DNA of 64,000 nt, from NCBI GenBank assembly GCA_026400535.1, contig JAPLOU010000038.1:1-64000 (forward strand), read 5' to 3'. The translations under genes were made by a program, and so were the position numbers. The notes under the pieces were generated by a model. That model saw only the letters and a list, made by a program, of their open reading frames with translations, had not been told where the DNA came from and did not search any database. Below, one piece after another: positions 47,331-59,069 of this stretch; position 1 is the stretch's first letter; every line of letters starts with the position of its first letter. Origin of the DNA: Hyphomicrobiales bacterium (GTDB taxonomy: Bacteria > Pseudomonadota > Alphaproteobacteria > Rhizobiales > Beijerinckiaceae).

Positions 47331-48444
47331 GCGAGACCCTTGCTGCTCCCGTCACGGTCAGCCGCTCGCTCTGGGCCGATGCGCGCATCCGCCTGTTCCG
47401 GAACAAGGCTGCCGTCACCAGCCTGTTTGTCCTGACCTTCATGGGAGTTCTGGCCATTTTCGGGCCGATGTTCTCGCCGCACCAGTATGAGCGTGTCTAC
47501 ACCGCGTATGTGCGCGTGCCAGCGAGCCTGTCGGCCTATCCCAAGCCCGATCAGATCGCGCCCGCCGTCGAGCGCATCGCGGCCCGCATGCGCGCGCAGA
47601 TCGACAGACAGCAGATCATCGGCGGCTCGGTGCGCGTGACGCTGGTCAGCCCGCGCGCTATCGACGAGCGCAACCTCGCCTTCTTCGGCCGCTCGGACCT
47701 GTTCCAGGGCGCGAACGTGATCGAGCGGGCGGATGAGGGCAAGAAACTCGTGATCGACGCGCCCATCCGCTGGCGGACCTTTCTGTTCGGCACGGACGGC
47801 AATGGCCGCGACCTCTTCACCCGCACACTGATTGCGGGCCGGGTCTCGCTCGCCATCGGCCTGCTCGCCACCGGCGTCGCGCTGCTGATCGGCGTGATCT
47901 ATGGCGCGACGGCGGGCTATCTCGGCGGGCGCATCGACACGGTGATGATGCGCGTCGTCGACATCCTCTACGCCCTGCCCTTCATCTTTTTTGTCATCAT
48001 GCTGGTGGTATTCTTCGGGCGGAACTTCATCTTGATGTTCCTCGCGGTCGGCGCCATCGAATGGCTCGACATGGCCCGGATCGTGCGCGGGCAGACGCTG
48101 TCGATCAAGCGGCAGGAATATGTGCAGGCGGCAGAAGCGCTCGGCGTGACGTCGGGCGGCATCCTCAAGCGCCACGTCATCCCCAACACGCTCGGGCCAG
48201 TGGTGGTCTTCATGACGCTGCTCGTGCCGAAGGTGATCCTGCTCGAAAGCTTCCTGTCCTTCCTCGGTCTTGGCGTGCAGGAACCGATGACGAGTTGGGG
48301 CGTGCTGATCGCGGATGGCGCCCGCAACATCCAGAATGCCGGGTGGCTGCTGTTTTTCCCGGCGCTGTTCCTCGTCTCGACATTGTTCGCGCTGAATTTC
48401 CTCGGCGACGGCCTGCGTGATGCGCTCGATCCGAAGGACCGGTG

Positions 48445-48445
<1 letters not shown>
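47327..48445 (+). CDS. oppC: Peptide ABC transporter permease OppC with long periplasmic insertion
   Basis: Inner-membrane permease of 372 residues. The first helix is at about 30-50. A periplasmic segment of about 110 residues follows before the TM domain, including QIAPAVERIAARMRAQ and ending RWRTFLFGTDGNGRD. It is considerably longer than in E. coli OppC (about 300 residues in total). The EAA motif is at EALGVTSGGILKRHVIPN. It overlaps oppB by four bases, and its TGA shares one base with the oppDF ATG, so all three genes are coupled. Confidence 0.93.
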
Positions 48446-50034
<1,589 letters not shown>

Positions 50035-50162
50035 GGTGTGGCCATCCCCATCCTGGGGCCCGTCAAAGGCTGAGGATCGTGGGTTTCGCTCTGTTTTCCA
50101 GCAACCCTTGACCCCGGACCCCGATCCCGCGACCTTGGCGGGGAACGCACACAGGAATCCCC

Positions 50163-51014
50163 ATGTCCCGCATTGTCTACGTCAACGGTGCCTATCTTCC
50201 CGAAGAAAAGGCCACCATCTCGATCTTCGATCGCGGCTTCCTCTTCGCCGACGGAATCTATGAAGTCTCCGCCGTGATCAATGGCAAGCTTGTGGATGTG
50301 GAAGCCCACATGGAGCGGCTGGAGCGGTCCTGTGCGGAAATCCGGCTCGCCTTGCCGTGGTCTCGGGCGGAGATCATCGGCATCCATCACGAACTGATGA
50401 AACGCAACGCCCTGATATCCGGCGGCATCTACCTGCAGGTGACGCGCGGCGCGGCGGATCGCAGCTTCACCTTTCCGGGTGAGGCGAAAGCCTCGCTGGT
50501 CATGTTCACCCAGGCCCGTCCGATGAACCGCGAGGTCGCGCGGGGCTACAAGCTGCTCAGCCTGCCCGACCTGCGCTGGAAACGTCGCGACATCAAGAGC
50601 GTCGGGTTGCTCGCACAGGTCCTTGCCAAGCAGGCGGCCGCCGAGGCCGGCTGCGACGAAGCGCTGATGATCGAGGATGGCGTCATTACAGAGGGCGGCT
50701 CATCAACAGCCTGGATCGTCAAGGGCAAGACACTGATCTCGCGGCCTCTCTCCAACGCCGTCCTGCCCGGCATCACGCGCAAGGCGATGCTGACCTATCT
50801 GGCAGAAAGCGGATTTGCCTTCGAAGAACGCCCCTTCACGCTTCAGGAGGCGCTGGAGGCTGATGAGGTCATCATCAGCGCTGCAACAGCGCTGGTCATG
50901 CCCGTGACCGAGATCGACGGGCAGTCCATCGGCGGCGGGCAGCCGGGACCCGTGGCCCGCCGGCTGCGCGACATCTATTTCGACCTCGCCGAAACAGGTG
51001 GCGCGCTCGGGTGA
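50163..51014 (+). CDS. dat: D-amino-acid aminotransferase (class IV PLP)
   Basis: PLP enzyme of fold type IV, 283 residues, that interconverts D-amino acids and keto acids (for example D-alanine and D-glutamate for the cell wall). It begins MSRIVYVNGAYLPEEKATIS. The PLP lysine is in RRDIKSVGLLAQ and the cofactor-binding motif is EGGSSTAWIV. The open text resembles D-alanine transaminase more than branched-chain (IlvE) enzymes, but substrate choice is an inference. It is downstream of the opp genes on the same strand, 128 bp away. Its stop abuts the stop of a convergent lipoprotein gene. Confidence 0.9.
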   Translation: MSRIVYVNGAYLPEEKATISIFDRGFLFADGIYEVSAVINGKLVDVEAHMERLERSCAEIRLALPWSRAEIIGIHHELMKRNALISGGIYLQVTRGAADRSFTFPGEAKASLVMFTQARPMNREVARGYKLLSLPDLRWKRRDIKSVGLLAQVLAKQAAAEAGCDEALMIEDGVITEGGSSTAWIVKGKTLISRPLSNAVLPGITRKAMLTYLAESGFAFEERPFTLQEALEADEVIISAATALVMPVTEIDGQSIGGGQPGPVARRLRDIYFDLAETGGALG

Positions 51015-51638
51015 CTACCTGCGGCGCCGCGCGGTCTGCGCTGCGCCCGGATTGAGCGTGACGAAGACGTCGATGTCCCCGCTCGACGCCAGAACACCGC
51101 CTGGCACGAGGATGCCCTCCTCGACATGGAGCCAGGTGGCCTGACCCTGTCCGGCCGGCACGGTCGCGCCGACCCGCGCGTTGCGGCTTGCGATGACCTG
51201 ATCGCCACGCTTCACCTCGATGCGCAGCGTCGCATTGATCGGCCCCGCAGAGCCAGCGGGTCCGACCAGCACCCGGCCTTCGGCGCCCACGCGCACGGTG
51301 ACGCCGCCACCCGTGGCATTGGCGCAATCGCGGGCCACATCCGTCACGGTGATCTGCGACCGAACCGACTGGCTCTCGGCCGCCCCGAGCCGCAGCGCAG
51401 CGCCGCCCGCCGTGATCGACACCGGCGGACACTCGCGCTCCTCTTCTGCGATCACCGCAGCTGGCGGAGGCGCAGTTGTGCCGAACCGCATCAGGTTGCC
51501 CAGCGCGCTCCCGCCCGAGCCCGCCATATTGGCGGTTTCAAGCCCGCCACCGGGCAGCAGCCCGCCGCCGCAGCCGGCCAGAAACACGCCAAAGGCCGCG
51601 ACTGACAGCCGTTTTCTCATACAAGCCACCGGACGCAT
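51015..51638 (-). CDS. Hypothetical lipoprotein
   Basis: The product has 207 residues. The signal peptide has a lipobox FLAGC near residue 23, then a Gly-rich linker and a beta-rich domain with a Cys pair (RECPPVSI and ARDCANATGG). The ATG at 51638 is preceded by AAGGGTGG; a shorter start at 51620 is possible. No family is recognised with confidence. It precedes dat tail to tail with no spacer and follows ialB on the same strand (14 bp), so it is probably co-transcribed with that gene. Confidence 0.75.
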   Translation of the reverse strand: MRPVACMRKRLSVAAFGVFLAGCGGGLLPGGGLETANMAGSGGSALGNLMRFGTTAPPPAAVIAEEERECPPVSITAGGAALRLGAAESQSVRSQITVTDVARDCANATGGGVTVRVGAEGRVLVGPAGSAGPINATLRIEVKRGDQVIASRNARVGATVPAGQGQATWLHVEEGILVPGGVLASSGDIDVFVTLNPGAAQTARRRR

Positions 51639-51652
51639 GACGACACCACCCT

Positions 51653-52168
51653 TCACGGCAAATTGTCCATTCCGTCGCCGAATCCGGCAAGGGACACCGG
51701 GATGCCGATACCCTCCTCCGGGGTCTGGAACACAATGAAAGTGGCGTTCTGACCCGCCTTCAACGCATTGATCAGGTTGTCGTCCATCACCACTTCCGCG
51801 ATGCAGCCGGTATTGAGACAACGCACAAATCCGGCGCGACCCTGATCCTTCTCGTCAATCCGGAGCCCGAGGCCGGCAGGCAAGAGCACGCCGAGCGGCG
51901 ACACAACCACACGCAGGATGCGGCTGCGCTTGTCGGCGGTCTTCAGTGCGATCACCAAGAGGCTCAGGTTCGGCCGGTCTTCCGCGGCGACATTCTGCAC
52001 GAGGGCACATTGCTCGGCCTGGGCGCCCGGCGGTGTCTCGCAGCGCATCTGCCAGTCACCATAGGTGGCGCGGACCACGCCCTGGGCGGAAGCCGGGCCG
52101 AAGCCGGCGAGGTTGCCGGCGGCAAAGGCCAGCACAGCGCATGCGAGCGTTCTGATGAGCGGCTTCAT
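51653..52168 (-). CDS. IalB-family exported protein (invasion-associated locus B)
   Basis: The product has 171 residues. The signal peptide ends PASAQ. The mature domain shows the family pattern YGDWQMRCETPPG, CALVQNVA and FVRCLNTGCIAEVVMDD, with four Cys likely forming two disulfides. These proteins are widespread in Hyphomicrobiales, including non-pathogens. The function is unclear, so no invasion role should be read from the name. The ATG at 52168 starts the unit. Confidence 0.88.
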   Translation of the reverse strand: MKPLIRTLACAVLAFAAGNLAGFGPASAQGVVRATYGDWQMRCETPPGAQAEQCALVQNVAAEDRPNLSLLVIALKTADKRSRILRVVVSPLGVLLPAGLGLRIDEKDQGRAGFVRCLNTGCIAEVVMDDNLINALKAGQNATFIVFQTPEEGIGIPVSLAGFGDGMDNLP

Positions 52169-52517
52169 GCCATGACCATCCTGCCTTGCACCGTGCCAGC
52201 CTTCCGAATCGTCTGCCGCCATGAACTGGCGCATCTGTTCGCCCCGTTCGCACCATGCGCGCACGTCGCTGTCAAGAATGATGCACAAAGCCGACCGACT
52301 TCATGCAGCGGGTGCATGTGATGGCCCATGCCGTCGCGAATGCGCACCTATGTCGCATAGGTTGGAGCAATGAGGCGATTGAAAGGCTAGCGTGCTTGTG
52401 GTCAATGATCTAGAGCGTTTCCCGACGTCGTCAGTGAAATGCTGGTGCTCTCGCTTGGCATTCCGGCGCGGACAGCCCAGTGGGACGCCGAGTTCGATCC
52501 AAGGAGCCAAAGACACC
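52169..52517. promoter_or_regulatory. Divergent control region ialB / ctaC
   Basis: About 350 bp lie between the divergent ialB and ctaC genes. It contains the palindrome at 52346-52362 and, at 52379-52384, a TTGAAA with weak -10-like CAATGAT about 18 bases later, a possible ctaC promoter. The sequence GATCTAGAGCGTTTCC is also present, similar to a stretch common in intergenic regions of this group. No gene is supported. Confidence 0.4.
52346..52362. promoter_or_regulatory. 17-bp palindrome upstream of ctaC
   Basis: ACCTATG-TCG-CATAGGT is a perfect inverted repeat 156 bp before the ctaC ATG. Its size and symmetry suit a dimeric regulator site. The factor is unknown. Confidence 0.45.
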
Positions 52518-53408
52518 ATGCGTGGACCCATCAACCGCGTTCTGACCCGGGCCAGCGCCCTTTTTGGTGCCACTGTGGCCCTGTTCATGCCAGCCCTCGC
52601 GCTTGCGGCCCCGAACGGACAGCCCCAGCCCGGCCAGATGAATCTGCCCGCTCCCGCAACCTCGAAAATGGCCGACATCGTCTGGTTCCATGACTGGTTG
52701 CTGATCCTGATCACCCTGATCTCGGTGTTCGTGCTTGCGCTGCTTGTGTATGCCTGCTGGCGGTTCGCGGCGAAGAAGAACCCGGTTCCGTCGCAACTGA
52801 CCCATCACACCGGGCTGGAGGTCGCCTGGACAATCATCCCGGTGCTGATCCTCGTCGTGGTGGCGATCCCGTCCTTCCGCATCCTGCGCGACCAGCTTGT
52901 CATTCCCCCCTCCGACATCACCCTGAAGGTGACCGGCAAGCAGTGGTACTGGTCGTGGGAGTATCCAAAGGATGCCGGAGGTTTCGGCTTCGACTCGCTG
53001 ATGCTCGACGACAAGCAGCGGCTCGAGCTGGTGAACTCCGGCAAGGCCAAGCCCGAGGAAGTGCCGCGCCTGCTCGGCGTTGACAACGAGGCTGTCGTGC
53101 CAGTGGGCAAGATCGTGCGCCTGCAGGTGACGGCGGCCGACGTGATCCACAAGTTTGCCATGCCCGCCTTCGGCCTGAAGCTCGACGCTATTCCGGGCCG
53201 TCTGAACGAGACCTGGTTCAAGGCGGACAAGGAGGGGCTGTATTTCGGCCAGTGCTCGTTCATCTGCGGCCAGAACCACGCCTACATGCCGATCGCGATC
53301 CGTGTGGTCAGCCAGGAGCGCTACGCCGCCTGGCTCGCCGAGTCGCAGAAGAAATTCGCCGCCACGGACGGAGCGCCGACGCGCGTCGCCGCCGTTGTCG
53401 GCCCGTAA
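52518..53408 (+). CDS. ctaC: Cytochrome c oxidase subunit II
   Basis: Binds the CuA centre and accepts electrons from cytochrome c (inner membrane, periplasmic domain). The product has 296 residues. The signal peptide ends ALA, followed by two helices at about 60-85 and 105-125. The CuA ligand cluster CSFICGQNHAYM is near residue 250. The start is at the ATG at 52518 after AAGGAG. It is first in the ctaCDB-coxF-ctaGE series. No C-terminal haem c motif (CXXCH) is present, so it is the plain aa3-type form. Confidence 0.97.
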   Translation: MRGPINRVLTRASALFGATVALFMPALALAAPNGQPQPGQMNLPAPATSKMADIVWFHDWLLILITLISVFVLALLVYACWRFAAKKNPVPSQLTHHTGLEVAWTIIPVLILVVVAIPSFRILRDQLVIPPSDITLKVTGKQWYWSWEYPKDAGGFGFDSLMLDDKQRLELVNSGKAKPEEVPRLLGVDNEAVVPVGKIVRLQVTAADVIHKFAMPAFGLKLDAIPGRLNETWFKADKEGLYFGQCSFICGQNHAYMPIAIRVVSQERYAAWLAESQKKFAATDGAPTRVAAVVGP

Positions 53409-55058
<1,650 letters not shown>

Positions 55059-55076
55059 CGCTGGCCATCAGATTGA

Positions 55077-55108
55077 CGCCGGCCGGATGATCCGTCATCC
55101 GGCCGGCG
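55077..55108 (+). other. Long perfect hairpin between ctaD and ctaB
   Basis: The arms CGCCGGCCGGATGA (55077-55090) and its exact complement (55095-55108) enclose TCCG. The structure lies 18 bases after the ctaD stop and is followed by CAATTCAACC, without a T-run. It may be a partial terminator or an RNA-processing or stability element separating structural from assembly genes. Confidence 0.65.
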
Positions 55109-55159
55109 CAATTCAACCAAAGCGCCCGCCGGCGCTTGCCACCCAGGGCACATGCCGCC

Positions 55160-56110
55160 ATGTCCGCCACGTTCGACAAGCTTGCTGACCAGACCCTGCC
55201 CGCGCCCAGCGTCGGCGGCGATGTCGGCGATTACTTCCAGCTGCTCAAGCCCAGGGTGATGTCGCTGGTGATCTTCACCGCGCTCGTCGGCATGGTCGTG
55301 GCGCCCGGCGCGATCCACCCGGTGATCGCCGCCTCCTCGCTGCTCGCGATCGCCGTCGGGGCCGGCGCCTCGGGTGCGCTCAACATGTGGTATGATGCGG
55401 ATATCGACGCCCTGATGTCGCGGACGGCGAAGCGTCCGATCCCGGCAGGCCGGATCACGCCGTCGGAAGCCTTTGCCTTCGGTATGGCACTCTCGGTCGG
55501 ATCGGTGTTGATGCTCGGCGTCGTGGCCAACTGGCTCGCGGCCGGGCTGCTGGCTTTCACGATCTTCTTCTATGCCGTTGTCTACTCGATGTGGCTGAAG
55601 CGCTGGACGGCGCAGAACATCGTGATCGGCGGCGCCGCCGGGGCCTTCCCCCCCATGATCGGCGAGGCCGTCGTCACCGGCCATGTCGGTTGGGCGGGCT
55701 TCGTGCTGTTCGCGATCATCTTCCTGTGGACTCCGCCGCACTTCTGGGCGCTCGCCATGGCCAAGGCCAAGGACTATGAACGCGCCGGCGTCCCGATGAT
55801 GCCAAATGTCGCCGGCGACGCCTCCACCCGTCGGCAGATCATGGGCTACACCGTGGCGCTCGTCCTGTTCGCCTTCGTGCCGAACCTGATGGGCATGGGC
55901 GGACTTGCCTATCTCATGACGGTGCTGCTGGGCGGCGCGGGGATGCTTGGCATTGCCTGGCGAATGCTCAAGGCCGACAGCGCCGAGGCCAGCCACAAGG
56001 CGGGGATGCAGATGTTCGGCTTCTCGATCCTGTACCTGTTCGCCGCGTTCTCGGCCCTGCTGGCCGAACACAGCCTTGGCCTGATGTGGGCCCTGCCGAA
56101 GCTGCTGTGA
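55160..56110 (+). CDS. ctaB: Haem O synthase (protohaem IX farnesyltransferase)
   Basis: Inner-membrane prenyltransferase that adds a farnesyl group to haem B to make haem O, the precursor of haem A. The product has 316 residues with eight or nine helices. The first Asp-rich motif is [19 protein letters not shown] near residue 80. The second region is [24 protein letters not shown]. The start is at the ATG at 55160; an in-frame start at 55136 is possible. It is separated from ctaD by the hairpin. Confidence 0.96.
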   Translation: MSATFDKLADQTLPAPSVGGDVGDYFQLLKPRVMSLVIFTALVGMVVAPGAIHPVIAASSLLAIAVGAGASGALNMWYDADIDALMSRTAKRPIPAGRITPSEAFAFGMALSVGSVLMLGVVANWLAAGLLAFTIFFYAVVYSMWLKRWTAQNIVIGGAAGAFPPMIGEAVVTGHVGWAGFVLFAIIFLWTPPHFWALAMAKAKDYERAGVPMMPNVAGDASTRRQIMGYTVALVLFAFVPNLMGMGGLAYLMTVLLGGAGMLGIAWRMLKADSAEASHKAGMQMFGFSILYLFAAFSALLAEHSLGLMWALPKLL

Positions 56111-56117
56111 GGCCGCG

Positions 56118-56261
56118 ATGACGGACAACGTCCCGGTTCCGCCAAAGCTGTCGCCCGAGCAAGAGCGCGTCCGCCGCCGCCGGTCACTGGCGATCGCGAT
56201 CGCGCTCGGCGCGCTCGTGGTGATTTTCTATTCTGTCTCGATGGTAAAGACGATCCGATGA
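56118..56261 (+). CDS. coxF: CoxF-like small membrane protein
   Basis: The gene encodes a 47-residue protein (MTDNVPVPPKLSPEQERVRR, then one helix IAIALGALVVIFYSVSMV). It sits between ctaB (7 bp) and ctaG, whose ATG overlaps its stop by four bases. Position and layout match the small CoxF assembly protein found in alphaproteobacterial cta operons. A charged N-terminus is followed by one membrane helix with a short periplasmic tail. Confidence 0.8.
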   Translation: MTDNVPVPPKLSPEQERVRRRRSLAIAIALGALVVIFYSVSMVKTIR

Positions 56262-56875
56262 ACTCAGCCGGATGCCCCCAGGTTGACACTGCGCGCCTGA
56301 AGGCGACCCGCACCGCGCTCTGGTGCGGCGCAGTGGTTGTGTCGATGACGGCGCTCGCCTTCGCCTCTGTGCCGCTTTACGACCTGTTCTGCCGCATGAC
56401 CGGGTTTGGCGGCACGCCGATGGTGCGCGCGCAGAACACCTCGCAGGTTTCCGACCGGATCATCCAGATCCGCTTTGACGCCAATGTCGCACCGGGGCTC
56501 GGCTGGAGCTTCCAGGCGGACGAGAGCCTGATCAGCGCCCGCGTCGGGGAAACCATGACGGTGTTCTACACGATCACGAATCGCTCGGACGCCACTACGA
56601 CCGGGATCGCGACGTTCAATGTCCAGCCGTCCCATGCGGGCGCGCATTTCGTGAAGATGCAGTGCTTCTGCTTCACCGAGCACGCGCTCAAGCCTGGTGA
56701 GAGCATGCAGGCGCCGGTCGTCTTCTACATCGATCCGGACATCGAGAAGAACCGCGACATGCGCGGTGTCGGCGCGATGACCTTGTCCTACACCTACTTT
56801 CCCTCAAAGAATGGGCAGCCGGCCGGCGGATCCATTGCCGATGCGACAATGGGCAGGGACAAGCCGAAGCTCTGA
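56258..56875 (+). CDS. ctaG: Cytochrome c oxidase assembly protein CtaG (Cox11)
   Basis: Copper chaperone that inserts CuB into subunit I. The product has 205 residues with an N-terminal helix (about 22-44) and a periplasmic immunoglobulin-like domain. The copper motif [12 protein letters not shown] (CFCF) is near residue 130. It overlaps coxF by four bases. The first residues before the helix form a short cytoplasmic segment. Confidence 0.96.
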   Translation: MNSAGCPQVDTARLKATRTALWCGAVVVSMTALAFASVPLYDLFCRMTGFGGTPMVRAQNTSQVSDRIIQIRFDANVAPGLGWSFQADESLISARVGETMTVFYTITNRSDATTTGIATFNVQPSHAGAHFVKMQCFCFTEHALKPGESMQAPVVFYIDPDIEKNRDMRGVGAMTLSYTYFPSKNGQPAGGSIADATMGRDKPKL

Positions 56876-56913
56876 CGCTAATGACAAACAGACAAGACCA
56901 GAACGGGGGCACC

Positions 56914-57774
56914 ATGGCCAGCGGGATGACCAAGAACCACGACTACCACCTCGTCGATCCGAGCCCATGGCCGCTGATCGGAGCGCTGAGCGCCTTCGTG
57001 ATGGCCTGCGGCATGGTGCTGACCATGAAGGGAATGCCGATCGCCGGCATGAAGATCGGCCCGCTGGTCCTGGGAGCTGGCGTGCTTGGTGTGGTCTACA
57101 CCATGTTCGCCTGGTGGGTGGATGTGACGCGCGAAGCCGAGCATCAGGGCCACCACACCCGCGTGGTGCAGATCCACCACCGCTATGGCATGATCATGTT
57201 CATCGCCTCGGAGGTGATGTTCTTTGTGGCCTGGTTCTGGGCCTATTTCGACGTGGCGCTGTTCGCCGCAGAGCCGATCCAGTATGCCCGCGCCGAATTC
57301 ACGGGCGGCGTCTGGCCGCCAAAGGGCATTGAGACCTTCGATCCGTGGCACCTTCCGCTGCTCAACACGCTGATCCTGCTGACATCGGGAACCACCGTGA
57401 CCTGGGCGCATCACGCGCTGCTGCATGACGATCGCAAGGGCCTGAAGCAGGCGCTGTGGCTGACCATTGCGCTTGGTGTCCTGTTCACGGTCTGCCAAGT
57501 CTACGAGTATTCGCATGCCGCCTTCAGCTTCAAGGGCCATGTCTATGGCTCGACATTCTACATGGCGACGGGCTTTCACGGCTTCCATGTCGTGATCGGC
57601 ACAATCTTCCTCGCCGTCTGCCTGTACCGTGCCTACCTCAACCATTTCACGCCGAAGCAGCATCTCGGCTTTGAGTTCGCAGCCTGGTACTGGCACTTCG
57701 TCGATGTGGTCTGGCTGTTCCTTTTCGCCGCGATCTATGTCTGGGGCGCAGGCGCACACGCCGGGGCTCACTGA
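56914..57774 (+). CDS. ctaE: Cytochrome c oxidase subunit III
   Basis: Third core subunit of the aa3 oxidase, 286 residues with seven helices. Family text: [15 protein letters not shown] near the start, [14 protein letters not shown], the conserved [12 protein letters not shown] and [15 protein letters not shown]. The ATG at 56914 follows GGGGG; the ATG at 56881 is possible. A clear intrinsic terminator follows, making this the end of the main oxidase transcript. Confidence 0.97.
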   Translation: MASGMTKNHDYHLVDPSPWPLIGALSAFVMACGMVLTMKGMPIAGMKIGPLVLGAGVLGVVYTMFAWWVDVTREAEHQGHHTRVVQIHHRYGMIMFIASEVMFFVAWFWAYFDVALFAAEPIQYARAEFTGGVWPPKGIETFDPWHLPLLNTLILLTSGTTVTWAHHALLHDDRKGLKQALWLTIALGVLFTVCQVYEYSHAAFSFKGHVYGSTFYMATGFHGFHVVIGTIFLAVCLYRAYLNHFTPKQHLGFEFAAWYWHFVDVVWLFLFAAIYVWGAGAHAGAH

Positions 57775-57795
57775 TACACCCTGCTGCACCTCTCA

Positions 57796-57823
57796 AAGGG
57801 CGGCTCGCGCCGCCCCTTTTTTT
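57796..57823 (+). terminator. Intrinsic terminator after ctaE
   Basis: The arms GGGCGGC (57798-57804) and GCCGCCC (57809-57815) with loop TCGC are followed by C and a run of seven or more T. It begins 24 bases after the ctaE stop. Confidence 0.9.
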
Positions 57824-57883
57824 GTTTGCGATTGTGATGGCTGCGCTTGGCTCGCCATGACGGGACTGTCTGAGGATCATGCC

Positions 57884-58240
57884 ATGACATCTCCCTCGCC
57901 CTACTCCGCCGGACTGGCCTGCCGATGCCCGCGCTGCGGCGCGGGCCGTCTGTTCGATGGCTTCCTGAAGCTGAGGCCAAGCTGCGCCGCGTGCGGGCTC
58001 GATTTCGCCTTCGCCGATTCAGCGGACGGGCCCGCTGTGATCATCATGTTCATTGCGGGATTCGGGATCGTGGGCGGGGTCCTCGCCCTCGAAATACGCC
58101 ATGAACCGCCATTCTGGGTTCATATGATCATCTGGCTGCCGCTGACGATCATCGTCTGCCTCGGGTTGCTCCGGCCGATGAAGGGGCTTGCCATTGCCCT
58201 GCAGTATGCCCACGATGCCGGACAGGGTCGCTTCAAGTGA
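57884..58240 (+). CDS. DUF983 family protein
   Basis: The product has 118 residues. Two Cys pairs (CRCPRCG and SCAACG) suggest a small zinc ribbon at residues 13-40. Two membrane helices follow at about 50-75 and 82-102. DUF983 genes lie with cytochrome oxidase genes in many alphaproteobacteria. The role is unknown and may be assembly. The stop overlaps the SURF1 GTG by four bases. It lies downstream of the ctaE terminator, so its transcription needs either readthrough or a separate promoter. Confidence 0.88.
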   Translation: MTSPSPYSAGLACRCPRCGAGRLFDGFLKLRPSCAACGLDFAFADSADGPAVIIMFIAGFGIVGGVLALEIRHEPPFWVHMIIWLPLTIIVCLGLLRPMKGLAIALQYAHDAGQGRFK

Positions 58241-58992
58241 CCGAGCAGACGCCCGCGCCGCGACGATCGCTGATCCTGCTGAGCGGCTTCGCCGGGCTTG
58301 GCATGGTGGTCTTGTGCTCGCTTGGCGCCTGGCAGTTGCAGCGTCTTGCCGAGAAGGCCGCTTTCCTCGAGCGGCTTGCAGTCCAGAAAGCGCTGACGCC
58401 GGCGGCGCTGCCGGCCGAGGCCATGTGGGGCAAGCTCGACCTTGACGCGTCCGACCTGGCCCGGGTCCGTCTTGCCGGCACATGGCTGCCGGACGCCAGC
58501 GCGACAGTCCGTGTGGTGATGCCGGAGCCACAGCCGGGCGAACGCAAGCTGGGCGGCTTTGGTCGTTATCTGGTGACGGCAGTCCGGCTCGATACCGGCG
58601 GGATCGTCCTGGTCAACCGCGGCTTTGCGCCCGAGGCGCGCCATGTCTCCCTGCCACCTCCATCCGGCCGGGCGGAACTGACCGGCATCCTGCGCAAGCC
58701 GGAAGCGCCAAACGCCTTCACCCCCGCTGCCGATGCGGGCCGGCGTGACTTCCACATGCGTGATCCGGTTCCGATCGCCGATGCGATGAACCTGTCCGCC
58801 GCGCCCTTCATGATCGAGGCCGAGCGCGGTGCCGATGCCATGACGCCTCCGGTCGGTGTCGACTTCAATGACCTGATCGCCCGCATCCCGAACAATCACC
58901 TGCAATATGCCTTCACCTGGTTCGGGCTGGCCGCGACGCTGCTCGGCGTGTTCATGGTGTTCGCCCGCAGCCTGCGCCGTCAGGCCGGCTAA
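58237..58992 (+). CDS. SURF1 family oxidase assembly protein
   Basis: The product has 251 residues from a GTG overlapping the DUF983 stop. N- and C-terminal membrane helices (about 12-32 and 225-245) enclose a periplasmic domain with NRGFAPEARH and the C-terminal PNNHLQYAFTWFGLA, both typical of SURF1. It assists haem a insertion into subunit I. It precedes thrC, its stop lying 77 bp before the chosen thrC start. Confidence 0.94.
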   Translation: MTEQTPAPRRSLILLSGFAGLGMVVLCSLGAWQLQRLAEKAAFLERLAVQKALTPAALPAEAMWGKLDLDASDLARVRLAGTWLPDASATVRVVMPEPQPGERKLGGFGRYLVTAVRLDTGGIVLVNRGFAPEARHVSLPPPSGRAELTGILRKPEAPNAFTPAADAGRRDFHMRDPVPIADAMNLSAAPFMIEAERGADAMTPPVGVDFNDLIARIPNNHLQYAFTWFGLAATLLGVFMVFARSLRRQAG

Positions 58993-59069
58993 TGCGCTCC
59001 GGCAGACTGGCATATGCCGAGAAAGCGCCCTATAGCACTCGAAACCCTGACGCCTACCAGGACCAATCC

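Noticed and set aside
51653-52168. Virulence locus based on the IalB name
   Set aside because: The family is common in free-living Hyphomicrobiales and no other virulence gene is nearby.
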